Below, piece by piece: positions 1 to 8,668 of a stretch of 31,373 nt of DNA (within the stretch, counting starts at the first letter, position 1; each line of letters begins with the position of its first letter). The translations under genes and the position numbers were made by a program. The notes under the pieces were generated by a model. The model did no database searches, was not told the DNA's origin, and saw only the letters and a program-made list of their open reading frames with translations. The stretch lies in NCBI GenBank assembly GCA_022822125.1, contig JAJECF010000222.1, forward strand, positions 1 through 31,373, written 5' to 3'. This DNA comes from Alphaproteobacteria bacterium. GTDB taxonomy: Bacteria > Pseudomonadota > Alphaproteobacteria > Bin95.

Positions 1-183
1 TTCCGCGCCCGGCGCGACGCCGACGACTTCGCCATACTGCGCACCGTCATCGCCACTGCCCAAAAGCAGGGATGGAATGTCCTCAAAACCCTGAGCGGAT
101 CGTCCGAAAGCTTCATCAACGACATCCAATACGCCGGAACGGAACCCGGACATCCCTACCGCCACCGGAACCCTCCTGGGCAG
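1..183 (+). pseudogene. Possible C-terminal remnant of a transposase (edge fragment)
   Basis: The frame beginning at base 1 is open from the window edge and reads residues such as DADDFAILRTVIATAQKQGW, followed by NVLKTL. This resembles the C-terminal tail of IS66-like transposases, in which a TA(R/Q)KQG(W/R)N-type motif precedes a short end. I recall this pattern and could not search it. The frame has no stop codon where such a protein would end; it stays open to about 642, across the start of the next gene. If it is a transposase end, the original stop has been lost, so I call it a decayed fragment. The boundary at 183 is arbitrary. It could also be the tail of an unrelated protein. Confidence 0.35.
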
Positions 184-262
184 TTGCGACAAAACATGAC
201 ATGGTCCGGGGTCTGCCCCTCCCGAACGGGGCCATGCCGGCGCGGCGCGGAGGAGGGAGCCT

Positions 263-1618
263 TTGACCGAACGCAAGCTCTGGATCCGGAATGCGGATGT
301 CGTCGTCACCATGGACGGGGACCGCAGCGAGCCCGCCCATGCGCATGTCCTCGTCGAGGATGGGGGCATCCTCAGCGTGGGCGCGGACAGCCCGGACGAT
401 CCCTCCGGCTGGGAGATTATCGACGCGGCGGGCTGCGTGGTGACGCCGGCGCTCGTCAACACCCATCACCACCTCTACCAGACGCTGACCCGCGCCGTTC
501 CGGCCGGCCAGGACGCGCTGCTGTTCGGCTGGCTGAAGGCGCTCTACCCGGTCTGGGCGCGGATGCGGCCGGAGGACATGGCCGTCTCGGCGCAATTGGG
601 GCTGGCGGAGCTGGCGCTCTCCGGTTGCGGGATGAGCTCTGACCATCTCTATATCTTCCCCGACGGCGTGCGGCTGGAAGACACGATCGAAGCCGCCGCC
701 GGCATCGGGCTGCGCTTCCATGCAACGCGCGGCGCGATGAGCGTCGGCGAAAGCGCCGGCGGCCTGCCGCCCGACAGCCTCGTCGAGCGCGAGGCCGACA
801 TTCTGGAGGACTGCATCCGGGTCATCGACGCCTTCCACGACCCGGCCGAGACCGCGATGGTCCGTATCGCCATTGCGCCCTGCTCGCCCTTCTCGGTCTC
901 GCGCGAACTCATGCGCGACGCCGCCCTGCTCGCCGCCGACAAGGGCGTGCGCCTGCACACGCACCTCGCCGAGAACGCCGAGGATGTCGCCTTCTCGCTC
1001 GAGGCGTTCGGATGCCGGCCCGGCGCCTATGCCGAAGAACTCGGCTGGGTCGGCGAGCATGTGTGGCATGCGCATTGCACCACGCTCGATTCGAAGGAAA
1101 TCGCCCTGTTCGCGCGGACGGGAACGGGCGTGGCGCATTGCCCGTCCTCCAATTGCCGGCTCGGTTCGGGCATCGCGCCGGTCCGCGCCATGCGCGATGC
1201 GGGCGTGCCTCTGGGCCTCGGCGTGGACGGCTCGGCCAGCAATGATTCGGGGAGCCTGCTGCCCGAAGCCAGGCAGGCCATGCTGCTTCAAAGGGTGCGG
1301 AACGGCGCGGACGCGATGAGCGCGCGGGAAGCGCTCGAAATGGCGACGCTCGGCGGGGCGGCGGTTCTCGGGCGCGCGGGCGAACTCGGCTCTCTCGAAG
1401 CGGGCAAACGGGCCGACATCGCCATCTGGGACATGGCCGGCCTTGCCGCCGCCGGGGCCTGGGACCCTGTGGCCGCGCTCGTCCTGTGCGGCCCGTTCGC
1501 CGTGCGCGACCTGCTGGTCGAGGGCCGCCCGGTGGTGCGGGACGGCGGGCTGACGAGGGTGGACGGCGCCGAAATCGCCGAAGCCGCCCGCCGCCGTACC
1601 GCCCGCCTCCTCGCCTGA
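263..1618 (+). CDS. 8-oxoguanine deaminase-like amidohydrolase
   Basis: This 451-residue cytoplasmic metal-dependent amidohydrolase likely hydrolyses 8-oxoguanine to urate and ammonia, salvaging or degrading oxidised purines. Visible metal ligands are H68-x-H70 (in NTHHHLYQTL), H234 with E237 (HTHLAE), H269/H271 (VWHAH) and D322 (VDGSASND). The signatures PAGQDALLFGWLKALYP, GLPPDSLVEREADILEDC and AHCPSSNCRLGSGIAPV match the 8-oxoguanine deaminase subgroup of the guanine deaminase/AtzB/TrzN superfamily as I know it. Length is normal for the family. The start is TTG at 263, preceded by GGAGGGAG, with the N-terminal beta-strand residues LWIRNADVVVTMDG directly after it. The LysR gene follows 80 bp downstream on the same strand. 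Related hydroxyatrazine or guanine deaminases are alternatives, but the subgroup signatures favour 8-oxoguanine. Confidence 0.85.
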   Translation: MTERKLWIRNADVVVTMDGDRSEPAHAHVLVEDGGILSVGADSPDDPSGWEIIDAAGCVVTPALVNTHHHLYQTLTRAVPAGQDALLFGWLKALYPVWARMRPEDMAVSAQLGLAELALSGCGMSSDHLYIFPDGVRLEDTIEAAAGIGLRFHATRGAMSVGESAGGLPPDSLVEREADILEDCIRVIDAFHDPAETAMVRIAIAPCSPFSVSRELMRDAALLAADKGVRLHTHLAENAEDVAFSLEAFGCRPGAYAEELGWVGEHVWHAHCTTLDSKEIALFARTGTGVAHCPSSNCRLGSGIAPVRAMRDAGVPLGLGVDGSASNDSGSLLPEARQAMLLQRVRNGADAMSAREALEMATLGGAAVLGRAGELGSLEAGKRADIAIWDMAGLAAAGAWDPVAALVLCGPFAVRDLLVEGRPVVRDGGLTRVDGAEIAEAARRRTARLLA

Positions 1619-1698
1619 ACGCAACGCCGGCCGTGACCTTCGGTAGCAGAGCGGGCTAGGATGGGCGGTGCCGGTACATTCGGCGGGAGGCGGGCCGT

Positions 1699-2655
1699 TT
1701 GCCTATCACGCTGCGCCAGTTGCGCTATTTCCAGGCTCTGGTCGAGCACGGCTCCTTCAGCCGCGCCGCCGAGAGCGTATTCGTGTCGCAGCCTGCGCTT
1801 TCGCTCCAGATTCGCGAGCTGGAGGCGACGCTTGGCGGACGGCTGGTGGAGCGGGAGAGCCGGGGCGTCCACCTCACCCGGCTCGGACGGGAGGCGCATG
1901 AACAGGCTCTCCGGGTGCTGGATGAGACCAATTTCCTGGAGCTCCTGGGGAACCAGTTCGACGACGGGCGCGCCCAGGTCGTCATCGGCATCGTTTCTAC
2001 GCTGGCGCCCTATCTGCTTTCGGGCCTCCTGGAGCGTCTGCAGGGAACGACGCCCCGCATCGAGCCCGGCGTTGTCGAGGCGACCGGCAGCGAGCTGATA
2101 TCGGACCTCCAGTCGGGCCGTCTCGACGCGGCCATCATGTGCCTGCCGCTCGGCATGATCGAGCTTCCCGAACGGGAGTTGTTCGAAGACCGGTTTCTGG
2201 TTGCGGGCCGCGCCGGGCGGCTGGACGCCGTGCGGTCGCATGCCGAAGTCCCACGCCCCGAGGACCTGGCGCGGGCCGATGTCGGCCCGCTGCTGACCCT
2301 GGCGGCCGGGCATTGCCTCGCCGACCAGGTGCTGGGCGCCTGCTCGATGTGGCGCCAGCAGGACGTCCATCGCGGCGCCGGGTCGCTGGCGACCCTGTCG
2401 CGGCTAGTCGCCGGCGGGGAAGGCATTACCCTGCTTCCCGAATCCGCCGTGTCCTGCGAGAGCGGCTTGTCTCCTGATCTCCGCTTCATGCGCTTCGCCC
2501 CGCCGGAGCCCTTGCGGCGCATCGGCCTGATCCACCGCCTGGCCGCTCACGGCCAGCGCTGGATCGACCCGCTGGCCGAAGCGGTGGCGGACACCGGCCG
2601 GGAGCTAACGGCGCGCGCCCGCCAGCTTGTCGCCGAACGGCCTCCCGCTTCCTGA
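1699..2655 (+). CDS. LysR-family transcriptional regulator
   Basis: This 318-residue LysR-type regulator has an N-terminal winged helix-turn-helix (about residues 1-60: TLRQLRYFQALVEHGSFSRA, then SVSQPALS-like QPALSLQIRELEATLG). A ligand-binding domain starts at about residue 90 (VVIGIVSTLAPYLL). The start is TTG at 1699, with GGGAGG about 8 bases upstream. This places the conserved LRQLRYF motif at residues 5-11, as expected for the family. The gene lies 80 bp after the deaminase gene and its stop is 24 bp from the MmgE/PrpD stop on the other strand. It may control the deaminase or the adjacent hydantoinase operon, whose promoter is 10 kb away. LysR targets are often divergent neighbours, and neither neighbour is divergent, so the target is uncertain. 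Confidence 0.9.
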   Translation: MPITLRQLRYFQALVEHGSFSRAAESVFVSQPALSLQIRELEATLGGRLVERESRGVHLTRLGREAHEQALRVLDETNFLELLGNQFDDGRAQVVIGIVSTLAPYLLSGLLERLQGTTPRIEPGVVEATGSELISDLQSGRLDAAIMCLPLGMIELPERELFEDRFLVAGRAGRLDAVRSHAEVPRPEDLARADVGPLLTLAAGHCLADQVLGACSMWRQQDVHRGAGSLATLSRLVAGGEGITLLPESAVSCESGLSPDLRFMRFAPPEPLRRIGLIHRLAAHGQRWIDPLAEAVADTGRELTARARQLVAERPPAS

Positions 2656-2679
2656 GTCGTCCGGCGGCGCTTCGGAAGA

Positions 2680-4068
2680 TCAGCGCCTTCCCGCCTGTGC
2701 GGCGGCCGCGACCGTATCGCGCCAGGGCCGCGCGAGCAGGGCGGGGGACAGCGCAAGCAGGCCGTCTGCCACGGCCACCATGCCGGGACAGGGCGCCGCC
2801 AGGATGCCGGCGATCTTGTCGCGGAGTTCGGCGTCCGAGAAAGGCCGGTCCGGCCCGCCGCGCGCGCTGAGGCATGTCCGTTCGATCCGCGCGCCGTCGG
2901 CGAGCTCCCAGGCGACGCGGGCGGGCCGGTCGTTGGGCCAGTCCGGCTCCGGCTCAAAGGCGCGGATCGAGACGCGCTCGCGCAAGGCCGCGATCGCGGG
3001 ATCGGACAGCGTGGAGGCATGGAATGCTTCCGCGCCGGCATGGCCGTGGACGGCGACGGTCGCCAGCACATGCTGCATCGAGAACTTCGCCGCGAGCGTT
3101 GTCGCCGGATGGACATTGTCCAGCTTCCGGCCGCGCCAGTGCGTATCGAGGCGGACCGCCCGGATGTCCGCCGGATCGACCGGCCGGTCGAGCGCCGCGG
3201 CGATCTCCAGCGACGCTTCCACGGCGGCGTGGCCATATTGGCAGCAGGCATGCAGCTTGTGGTAGCCGTCCGCCGCCGCCCAGGTTTCCCCGAGGCCCTC
3301 CGTCAGCGCCTCCGGCCGCGCAGCGCCGCCGAACACGCTCGCGAAGACATCGTGCAGGCCGCCTTCGGAGCCGGCGATGCCGAGCTCCGCCCAATCGACG
3401 GCGCGCAGCCCTGCAGACGCGCCGAGGCCGGGCCAGACATTGCGGATGAGCGCCCCCTCGACCGCATGGCCGAACGGCCCGGGCGAGACCATGGTCGCGG
3501 CTGACGAGATGGCCGCGACCCTCAACCCGGCGGGGCGCCGGCGAAGCGCGGCCACCGTCGCGGCTGCGCCTATGGCGGCGAGGCTGCCATGCGGATGCAG
3601 CGCCAGTTCGCTGTATTCGAACGCCCGGGCGATGCGGGAGACGGTTTCGTAGCCGACCGCGAGCGCCAGCAGCATGTCCTCCAGCGCCGCGCCCGAGGCT
3701 TCGCCCTCGGCCAGCAACGCCGGCAGGCAATAGATGCCGGCATGGCACACCGCCCGGCGATAGCCGCTGTCGAGCTCGCACCAGTCGGCGGCGCTGCCGT
3801 TGGCAAGGGATGCGGAATAGCGGTCCAGCCGGCGGCCGGAGCCGTCGAACAGGCTGGCCTCGCCGGGACCGGAGGACCGGACGAGGCCATCGACCAGCGC
3901 CGCAAGTTCCGGCTCGTCCCGCGCCGCGACGATGGCGGCGAGGTCGTCGGCGAAGATCGCGGCGATGCGCCGGCGCACGGCGTCGGGCACATCGCGCCCG
4001 TCCAGCCCGGCGGACCATTCCGCCAGCGCCGCCAGCCCCCCGGCGATCCCGCGCGCGCCGCCCGTCAT
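2680..4068 (-). CDS. MmgE/PrpD family protein
   Basis: This 462-residue member of the MmgE/PrpD family is the last gene of the minus-strand hydantoinase operon. The family includes 2-methylcitrate dehydratase, cis-aconitate decarboxylase and iminodisuccinate epimerase, so a lyase, dehydratase or epimerase step is plausible. It has the all-helical N-terminal domain with WCELDSGYR near residue 100, ALHPHGSLAAIGAAA near 157 (the usual His before a Gly/Ser turn) and GYHKLHACCQYGHAAVEA at 268-285, a family hallmark with paired Cys. The ATG at 4068 overlaps the HyuB1 stop as ATGA; a longer frame reaching 4458 only shadows HyuB1. With hydantoinases next to it, a role in racemising or processing the ring-opened product is an inference. 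Confidence 0.85.
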   Translation of the reverse strand: MTGGARGIAGGLAALAEWSAGLDGRDVPDAVRRRIAAIFADDLAAIVAARDEPELAALVDGLVRSSGPGEASLFDGSGRRLDRYSASLANGSAADWCELDSGYRRAVCHAGIYCLPALLAEGEASGAALEDMLLALAVGYETVSRIARAFEYSELALHPHGSLAAIGAAATVAALRRRPAGLRVAAISSAATMVSPGPFGHAVEGALIRNVWPGLGASAGLRAVDWAELGIAGSEGGLHDVFASVFGGAARPEALTEGLGETWAAADGYHKLHACCQYGHAAVEASLEIAAALDRPVDPADIRAVRLDTHWRGRKLDNVHPATTLAAKFSMQHVLATVAVHGHAGAEAFHASTLSDPAIAALRERVSIRAFEPEPDWPNDRPARVAWELADGARIERTCLSARGGPDRPFSDAELRDKIAGILAAPCPGMVAVADGLLALSPALLARPWRDTVAAAAQAGRR

Positions 4069-5864
4069 GAGGCCGCATCCGCGCGGTCTTCGTCGGCGTC
4101 GTAGAAGCGCCCGCGGTGGAACATGGCGGCAGGCCGCGGCATGGCGGCGCGGCGGGCGAGGGTGGCGTCGAGGTCCACCGCATCGCCAGCCAGGACGACG
4201 CCGTAATCGCGCGCTGCCGCTTCTTCGGACACAAAACCGTCCAACACGTCCGCCAGCACGTCTTCCGCCGGCCGGTCGGCGGGGTTGCCCCAGCCTCCGC
4301 CGCCGGGAGTGACGATTCGCACCAGGTCTCCCTTCGCCAGGCGAATGCCGTCGCCCATGGTCGGAATATCCCTCGGCTGCGGGCCGTCGGGATTGACGGT
4401 GACCCGTCCCGACGCGCCCGCCAGGCCGCCATGGACCCCGAAGGCGGGCTGGCGGCAATTGTCAAGCCGGATGCCGAAGCGGGCCTCGTCGGACAACACG
4501 CGGACATCCCGGACAATGCCGCAACCGCCGCGCCGGCGTCCGGCGCCGCCGCTGTCCCGGTGGATGCCGAAGGCCTCGATCTCGACACCGAATTCCAGCT
4601 CGGCGAATTCAATAGGGTAGTTTTCCTGGGCGACGTAATAGACCGCGTCGATGCCGTCGGCGAAGGTGCGGGCGCCGAAGCCGACCGAAAGGCCCTCAAT
4701 GCAGAGCGGCTCCGTCCCGTCGGCGTTCCTGCCGCGCAGATAGTAGAGCACATAGACCGAGGGCGCCGCCGAGGCCTGCCCGCCGGTCGCCCGGGCAAGC
4801 GCGCCGAACATCGCGCTGGTGACGCGGATCATGGTGTGCGAACGCAGGCCCAGCGGGGCGGGGAACCGGGGCGCGACCAGCGTACCGGGCCTGGTGACGA
4901 CATTCTCGACCGCGCGCTCGAATCCGCCGTTCATGCCGATGCCGGGCCGGTCCATGCACATCCACAGGCCCAGCATGAATTTGGGCACGGAGTCGTCCAT
5001 GAGGAAATTGATCGGCCCGTCGGCCTGGCGGTCCGAGGCCGAGAAATCCATCTCGAGCGCGCCGTCCCGCTTCCGCAGCGCCAGATCCACGAAATAGGGC
5101 CGGTCGGTCACGGCATCCGAATCAATGCGGTCGCGGAAGGCGAATTCGCCGTCCGGGATACGGGCGGCGATCTCCGCGCGGAGCGCCCCCTCGGTCTCCG
5201 CCAGCATCGCCTCGAATGCGGCTTCGACCGCCCCGATGCCGTGGCGTTCGACCGTTTCGGTGAGGCGGCTTACGCCGAGGCGGCAGGCGGCCATGATGGC
5301 CCGGAGATCGCCCCGCAGCATGTCCGGGAAGCGCGAATTGCGCATGAAGATGCGCATAATTTCCTTGTTCTCGACGCCGTCGCGCACAACCCGCACCGGA
5401 GGGATCATAACGCCCTCCTGGAAGACGGATACCGCATGCGGGCTGATCGAGCCGGGCACGGAGCCGCCTATGTCCCAGAGATGGCCCCAGGCCTCCGCAA
5501 AGGCGAACAGCCGGCCTTCGTGGAAGACGGGCATGACGAACACCATGTCGGGCAGATGGCTGACGGCGCCGCCTGTCCCGTAAGCGTCGTTGTACCAGTA
5601 AAGGTCGCCGGGCCTCATGGTTTCGGCCGGGTATTCCTCCAGGATCGCATCGACGAGATTGCCGGCAAGGGTGAGCGAGGTGGAGACCACAAGCTCGCCG
5701 TCGCGGTTCAGGAAAGCGGTGAAAAAATCCTTCTTTTCCCGGATGAAGGGCGACATGGCGGCGCGCGCGATCAGCGCCTCCATCTCCGAGCGGGCCGCGT
5801 TAAGCGCGCCCTTGATGAGTTCGAGCGTAAAGCGATTGGGCGCAGGACGGGTTTCGGATGTCAC
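4065..5864 (-). CDS. hyuB: Hydantoinase B/oxoprolinase family subunit (HyuB1)
   Basis: This 599-residue protein is the beta subunit of an ATP-dependent hydantoinase/oxoprolinase/acetone-carboxylase-type enzyme. It pairs with HyuA1 just upstream. The family start motif FTLELIKGALNAARSEMEAL lies at about residues 12-31. FREKKDF-like IREKKDFFTAFLNRDGELV and FQEGVMIPPVRVV follow, and a Gly-rich C-terminal segment (GGAGRRRGGCG, VTPGGGGWGNPADRPAEDV) is typical of HyuB. The loop usually written NDPYxGGTHLPD reads NDAYGTGGAVSHLPDM here, which is one residue longer than usual. The start is GTG at 5864, overlapping the HyuA1 stop as GTGA; the MmgE start overlaps its own stop. The pair could act on N-methylhydantoin, 5-oxoproline-like lactams or a ketone; sequence alone does not decide. 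Confidence 0.9.
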   Translation of the reverse strand: MTSETRPAPNRFTLELIKGALNAARSEMEALIARAAMSPFIREKKDFFTAFLNRDGELVVSTSLTLAGNLVDAILEEYPAETMRPGDLYWYNDAYGTGGAVSHLPDMVFVMPVFHEGRLFAFAEAWGHLWDIGGSVPGSISPHAVSVFQEGVMIPPVRVVRDGVENKEIMRIFMRNSRFPDMLRGDLRAIMAACRLGVSRLTETVERHGIGAVEAAFEAMLAETEGALRAEIAARIPDGEFAFRDRIDSDAVTDRPYFVDLALRKRDGALEMDFSASDRQADGPINFLMDDSVPKFMLGLWMCMDRPGIGMNGGFERAVENVVTRPGTLVAPRFPAPLGLRSHTMIRVTSAMFGALARATGGQASAAPSVYVLYYLRGRNADGTEPLCIEGLSVGFGARTFADGIDAVYYVAQENYPIEFAELEFGVEIEAFGIHRDSGGAGRRRGGCGIVRDVRVLSDEARFGIRLDNCRQPAFGVHGGLAGASGRVTVNPDGPQPRDIPTMGDGIRLAKGDLVRIVTPGGGGWGNPADRPAEDVLADVLDGFVSEEAAARDYGVVLAGDAVDLDATLARRAAMPRPAAMFHRGRFYDADEDRADAAS

Positions 5865-7918
5865 GGGCTGCCCTCCGAGACGAGCAGATTGCCGTAGCGG
5901 TCTGCCAGCGCATTCTGGCCGGGGAGGAGAACGGTCGTCGAATCGAGTTGATCGATGATGGCCGGGCCCTCGATCCTGTGGCCTGCGAGCAGCGCCTCGC
6001 GGCGATAGGTCGGCGTGGGCCGGAGCGTGTCTCCGTCGAGGCAGGCGAGGCGTTCGCCGGCAGGTTCCGGCCGCTCCGAGGCGGCAGCGGGCAGTTCCGG
6101 CAGGGCGAATTTATCCGTCAGGCCGGTGGCCTCGACCCGCTGGTTGACAATCTCGACCGGCGCTCCGGGTTCCGAGAAGGTGTACAACCGCTCATGAAGC
6201 GCGTGGAAGTCGGCGATGAGCGCGGCGAGGGCGCCTTCCCCGATCGGGCCGCTACAGGGGACGGTCAGTTCAACGCCCTGCTTCTCGTAGCGCATGTCGG
6301 CGGACCGGCGGAAACGGCGGCGCTCCGGCGGGACGCCATTGGCTTCAAGGCAGCGGTCGGCCTCATGCGTGAGGTCTGCGAAGACCGCTTCCGTGGCGGC
6401 GGCGTCGAAGGCGCCGGCGCGTTGCAGGCGGGTCACGGCGAAGTCGTAACGCAGGTCCGTCGTCAACAGCCCGATGGCGCAGAGAATGCCCGGGAAGCGC
6501 GGCACGAGCAGGCGCGCCGCTTGGAGCTCGCGCATGAGCTCCGCGCCGTGGACCGGGCCCGCGCCGCCGAAGGCCGCGAGCGCGAAATCGCGCGGGTCCA
6601 GGCCGCGTTCGACCGACATCACCTTCAGCGCCCCGGTCATATTGGCGTTGACCAGATCGACAATGCCCCGCGCCGCCGATATGAGGTCCATGCCGAGCGG
6701 TTCTGCGACATGCCTGCGGATTGCGGCCTCCGCGGCTTCCGGGACAAGCGCGACTTCGCCGTCCAGCAGCGCCGGCGGGATGCGGCCGAGCACGAGATTG
6801 GCGTCGGAGACGGTCGGACGTTCGCCCCCCTTGCCGTAGCAGGCCGGGCCGGGGTCGGCGCCGGCGCTTTCGGGGCCTACCCGGATCGCGCCCTGCTCGG
6901 TCACCGTGGCGATGGAACCGCCGCCCGCGCCGATGGTGTGAATGTCGATCATCGGGAAGGCGAGCGGATGGCCGCCGATCCGGCCCGCTGTCGAAAGGGC
7001 GGGCCGGCCGTTCCGGATCAGCCCCACATCGGCGCTGGTGCCGCCCATGTCGATGGTGAGCAGGTCGTCAATGCCGGCTGCGCGGCCGAGCCAGGCGGCG
7101 CCCTGCGCCCCGGCGGCGGGGCCCGATAGCGCGAGATGAACGGCGCCGCGCGCGGCCTCCCCGGGCGGGCAGGCGCCGCCATTGGATTTCATCAGCAGGA
7201 GCGGCGCCTCGACGGCCCTGCGCGCGAGGCCCTCGGAAAGCCGGCCGATATAGCGCCTCACCACCGGCTGCACCGAGGCGTTCAATGCCGTCGCCACGGT
7301 GCGCTCATATTCCCGGAAGACGGGAAGCACATCCACGGAAAGCGAGACTTCGACGCCGGGCAGGCGCGTGCGGAGAATCTCGCCCGTGCGGCGTTCATGC
7401 GCCTGGTTGGCGTAGGAATGCAGCAGCACCACGGCGACCGCATCGAGCCCGGCGGCGCCGATGGCTTCCGCCGCCGCCTCGACCGCATCCTCGTCGAGCG
7501 GCGTCAGTTCCGTCCCGTCGATGCGTATGCGACCGGGCGCCTCGAAGATGTAGCGGGCCGGCACAGGGCGTTTCGGCTTCACCCAGGAGAAGAGGTTGGC
7601 CGCGCGCGGGATTTCGGCCCGGCCGATTTCCAGCACATGGCGGAAGCCCTTCGTGGTGACGAGGCCGGTGCGCGCGCCCTTCGCTTCCAGGATGGCATTG
7701 GTGACGATGGTGGAGCCGTGCAGGACGGACGCGATCTCCGAAGGCGCGGCGCCGGACAGGTCCATCATCTTGTCCACGCCGCCGAAGAAGCCGTCCGCGG
7801 GGGCGCTCGGCACGGAGGGCGACTTGGCGACATGCAGCGCGCCGCCCGACCGGTCCGCCAGGATCGTATCGGTGAAGGTGCCGCCGACATCGAGGCCCAG
7901 CGCGTAGCGCGCGCTCAT
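5861..7918 (-). CDS. hyuA: Hydantoinase A/oxoprolinase family ATPase subunit (HyuA1)
   Basis: This 685-residue alpha subunit of a hydantoinase/oxoprolinase-type enzyme has an actin/hexokinase-like ATP-binding fold. It begins ALGLDVGGTFTDTIL (phosphate-1 loop, residues 6-20). It has ANQAHERR and VLPVFREYERTVATALNA in the N-terminal domain, LTIDMGGTSADVGLI as the second phosphate loop, and GAGGGSIATV with GPESAGADPGPACYG near the middle. LAAFGGAGPVHG follows later. The C-terminal region ends in RIEGPAIIDQLDSTTVLLP, the usual family end. In the family it phosphorylates or activates the substrate so that HyuB can hydrolyse or carboxylate it. The ATG at 7918 overlaps the SDR stop (ATGA), so translation is probably coupled. 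It is clearly homologous to HyuA2 in the same operon, but diverged along its whole length. Confidence 0.92.
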   Translation of the reverse strand: MSARYALGLDVGGTFTDTILADRSGGALHVAKSPSVPSAPADGFFGGVDKMMDLSGAAPSEIASVLHGSTIVTNAILEAKGARTGLVTTKGFRHVLEIGRAEIPRAANLFSWVKPKRPVPARYIFEAPGRIRIDGTELTPLDEDAVEAAAEAIGAAGLDAVAVVLLHSYANQAHERRTGEILRTRLPGVEVSLSVDVLPVFREYERTVATALNASVQPVVRRYIGRLSEGLARRAVEAPLLLMKSNGGACPPGEAARGAVHLALSGPAAGAQGAAWLGRAAGIDDLLTIDMGGTSADVGLIRNGRPALSTAGRIGGHPLAFPMIDIHTIGAGGGSIATVTEQGAIRVGPESAGADPGPACYGKGGERPTVSDANLVLGRIPPALLDGEVALVPEAAEAAIRRHVAEPLGMDLISAARGIVDLVNANMTGALKVMSVERGLDPRDFALAAFGGAGPVHGAELMRELQAARLLVPRFPGILCAIGLLTTDLRYDFAVTRLQRAGAFDAAATEAVFADLTHEADRCLEANGVPPERRRFRRSADMRYEKQGVELTVPCSGPIGEGALAALIADFHALHERLYTFSEPGAPVEIVNQRVEATGLTDKFALPELPAAASERPEPAGERLACLDGDTLRPTPTYRREALLAGHRIEGPAIIDQLDSTTVLLPGQNALADRYGNLLVSEGSP

Positions 7919-8664
7919 GGGCCGCCCATAACCGGCAGTGTCTGGCCGGTGATCCAGCCCGCCCGGTCGGACGCCAGGAACAGCACCGCATGGGCGATGT
8001 CCTCCGGCCTCCCGAGCCGGCGCATGGCGATGCCCTCGACGATCGCCGCCTGCTCGTCAGGACTGCGCGCCTCCCATTGCCGGACATAGTCAGGCGAGGT
8101 TTGCGGCATCAGGCCGGGCGCGACTGCGTTGACCGTTATCCCGAAAGGGCCGAGCTCGGAGGCGAGCTGGCGCGCAAGCCCGATCTGCGCCGTCTTCGCT
8201 GCACCGTAGGAGTGGATGCCGGTGCGCGACACGCGCAGGCCCGCTCCGGACGAGATGAGCACGATCCGGCCCTCGCCCTTGGCCTTCATGGCCGGCGTTA
8301 CCGCGCGGGCCACATGGAAGGCGCCGTCGACATTCACCGCCTGTATGGCGCGCCAGTCGTCGTCGGTCACCTCCTCCAGCGGGCCGGCCGTCCGGCCGCG
8401 CACGCCGCCGGCGGCATGGACGGCGATATCGACCGGGCCGATCCGGGCGATGAGCGCATCGACGGCGGCGGAGTCGGTGACATCGAGGCAGTGGGCCGCG
8501 ACCGGGCGCCCGGCCGTTGCCGCGGTCTCCCGGGCCAATTCGTCTTCGATATCCGCAGCATGGACCTCGGCCCTGTCTGCGGCGAAGGCGTGAACGATCG
8601 CGCGCCCGATGCCGCGCGCCGCGCCGGTCACGAGGACCCGCTTGCCGGGGAACGCAATCTCCAT
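7915..8664 (-). CDS. SDR family NAD(P)-dependent oxidoreductase (operon-internal)
   Basis: This 249-residue classical short-chain dehydrogenase/reductase has TGAARGIG at residues 13-20 (cofactor Gly motif) and CLDVTD at 59-64. N111 is structural, S138/S139, Y153 and K157 form the catalytic set (SYGAAK), and ITGQTLPVMGGP is the C-terminal strand. The NNAG motif is replaced by HAAGG. Asp38 after the second beta strand suggests NAD preference. The ATG at 8664 is chosen because the longer frame to 9120 is an Arg/Pro-rich shadow of HyuB2 and the Rossmann fold begins right after this ATG. It lies between the two HyuAB pairs, four bases after HyuB2. It may oxidise or reduce an intermediate passed between them; the substrate is unknown. 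Confidence 0.9.
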   Translation of the reverse strand: MEIAFPGKRVLVTGAARGIGRAIVHAFAADRAEVHAADIEDELARETAATAGRPVAAHCLDVTDSAAVDALIARIGPVDIAVHAAGGVRGRTAGPLEEVTDDDWRAIQAVNVDGAFHVARAVTPAMKAKGEGRIVLISSGAGLRVSRTGIHSYGAAKTAQIGLARQLASELGPFGITVNAVAPGLMPQTSPDYVRQWEARSPDEQAAIVEGIAMRRLGRPEDIAHAVLFLASDRAGWITGQTLPVMGGP

Positions 8665-8668
8665 ACGG

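Noticed and set aside
116..1624. Minus-strand open frame of 502 codons
   Set aside because: Antisense to the 8-oxoguanine deaminase gene, whose metal ligands are all visible on the plus strand.
4116..5897. Plus-strand open frame of 593 codons
   Set aside because: Antisense to HyuB1; no known motif, His/Arg/Gly-rich shadow composition.
5858..7129. Plus-strand open frame of 423 codons
   Set aside because: Antisense to HyuA1; Arg/Gly/Ala-rich shadow with no recognisable domain.
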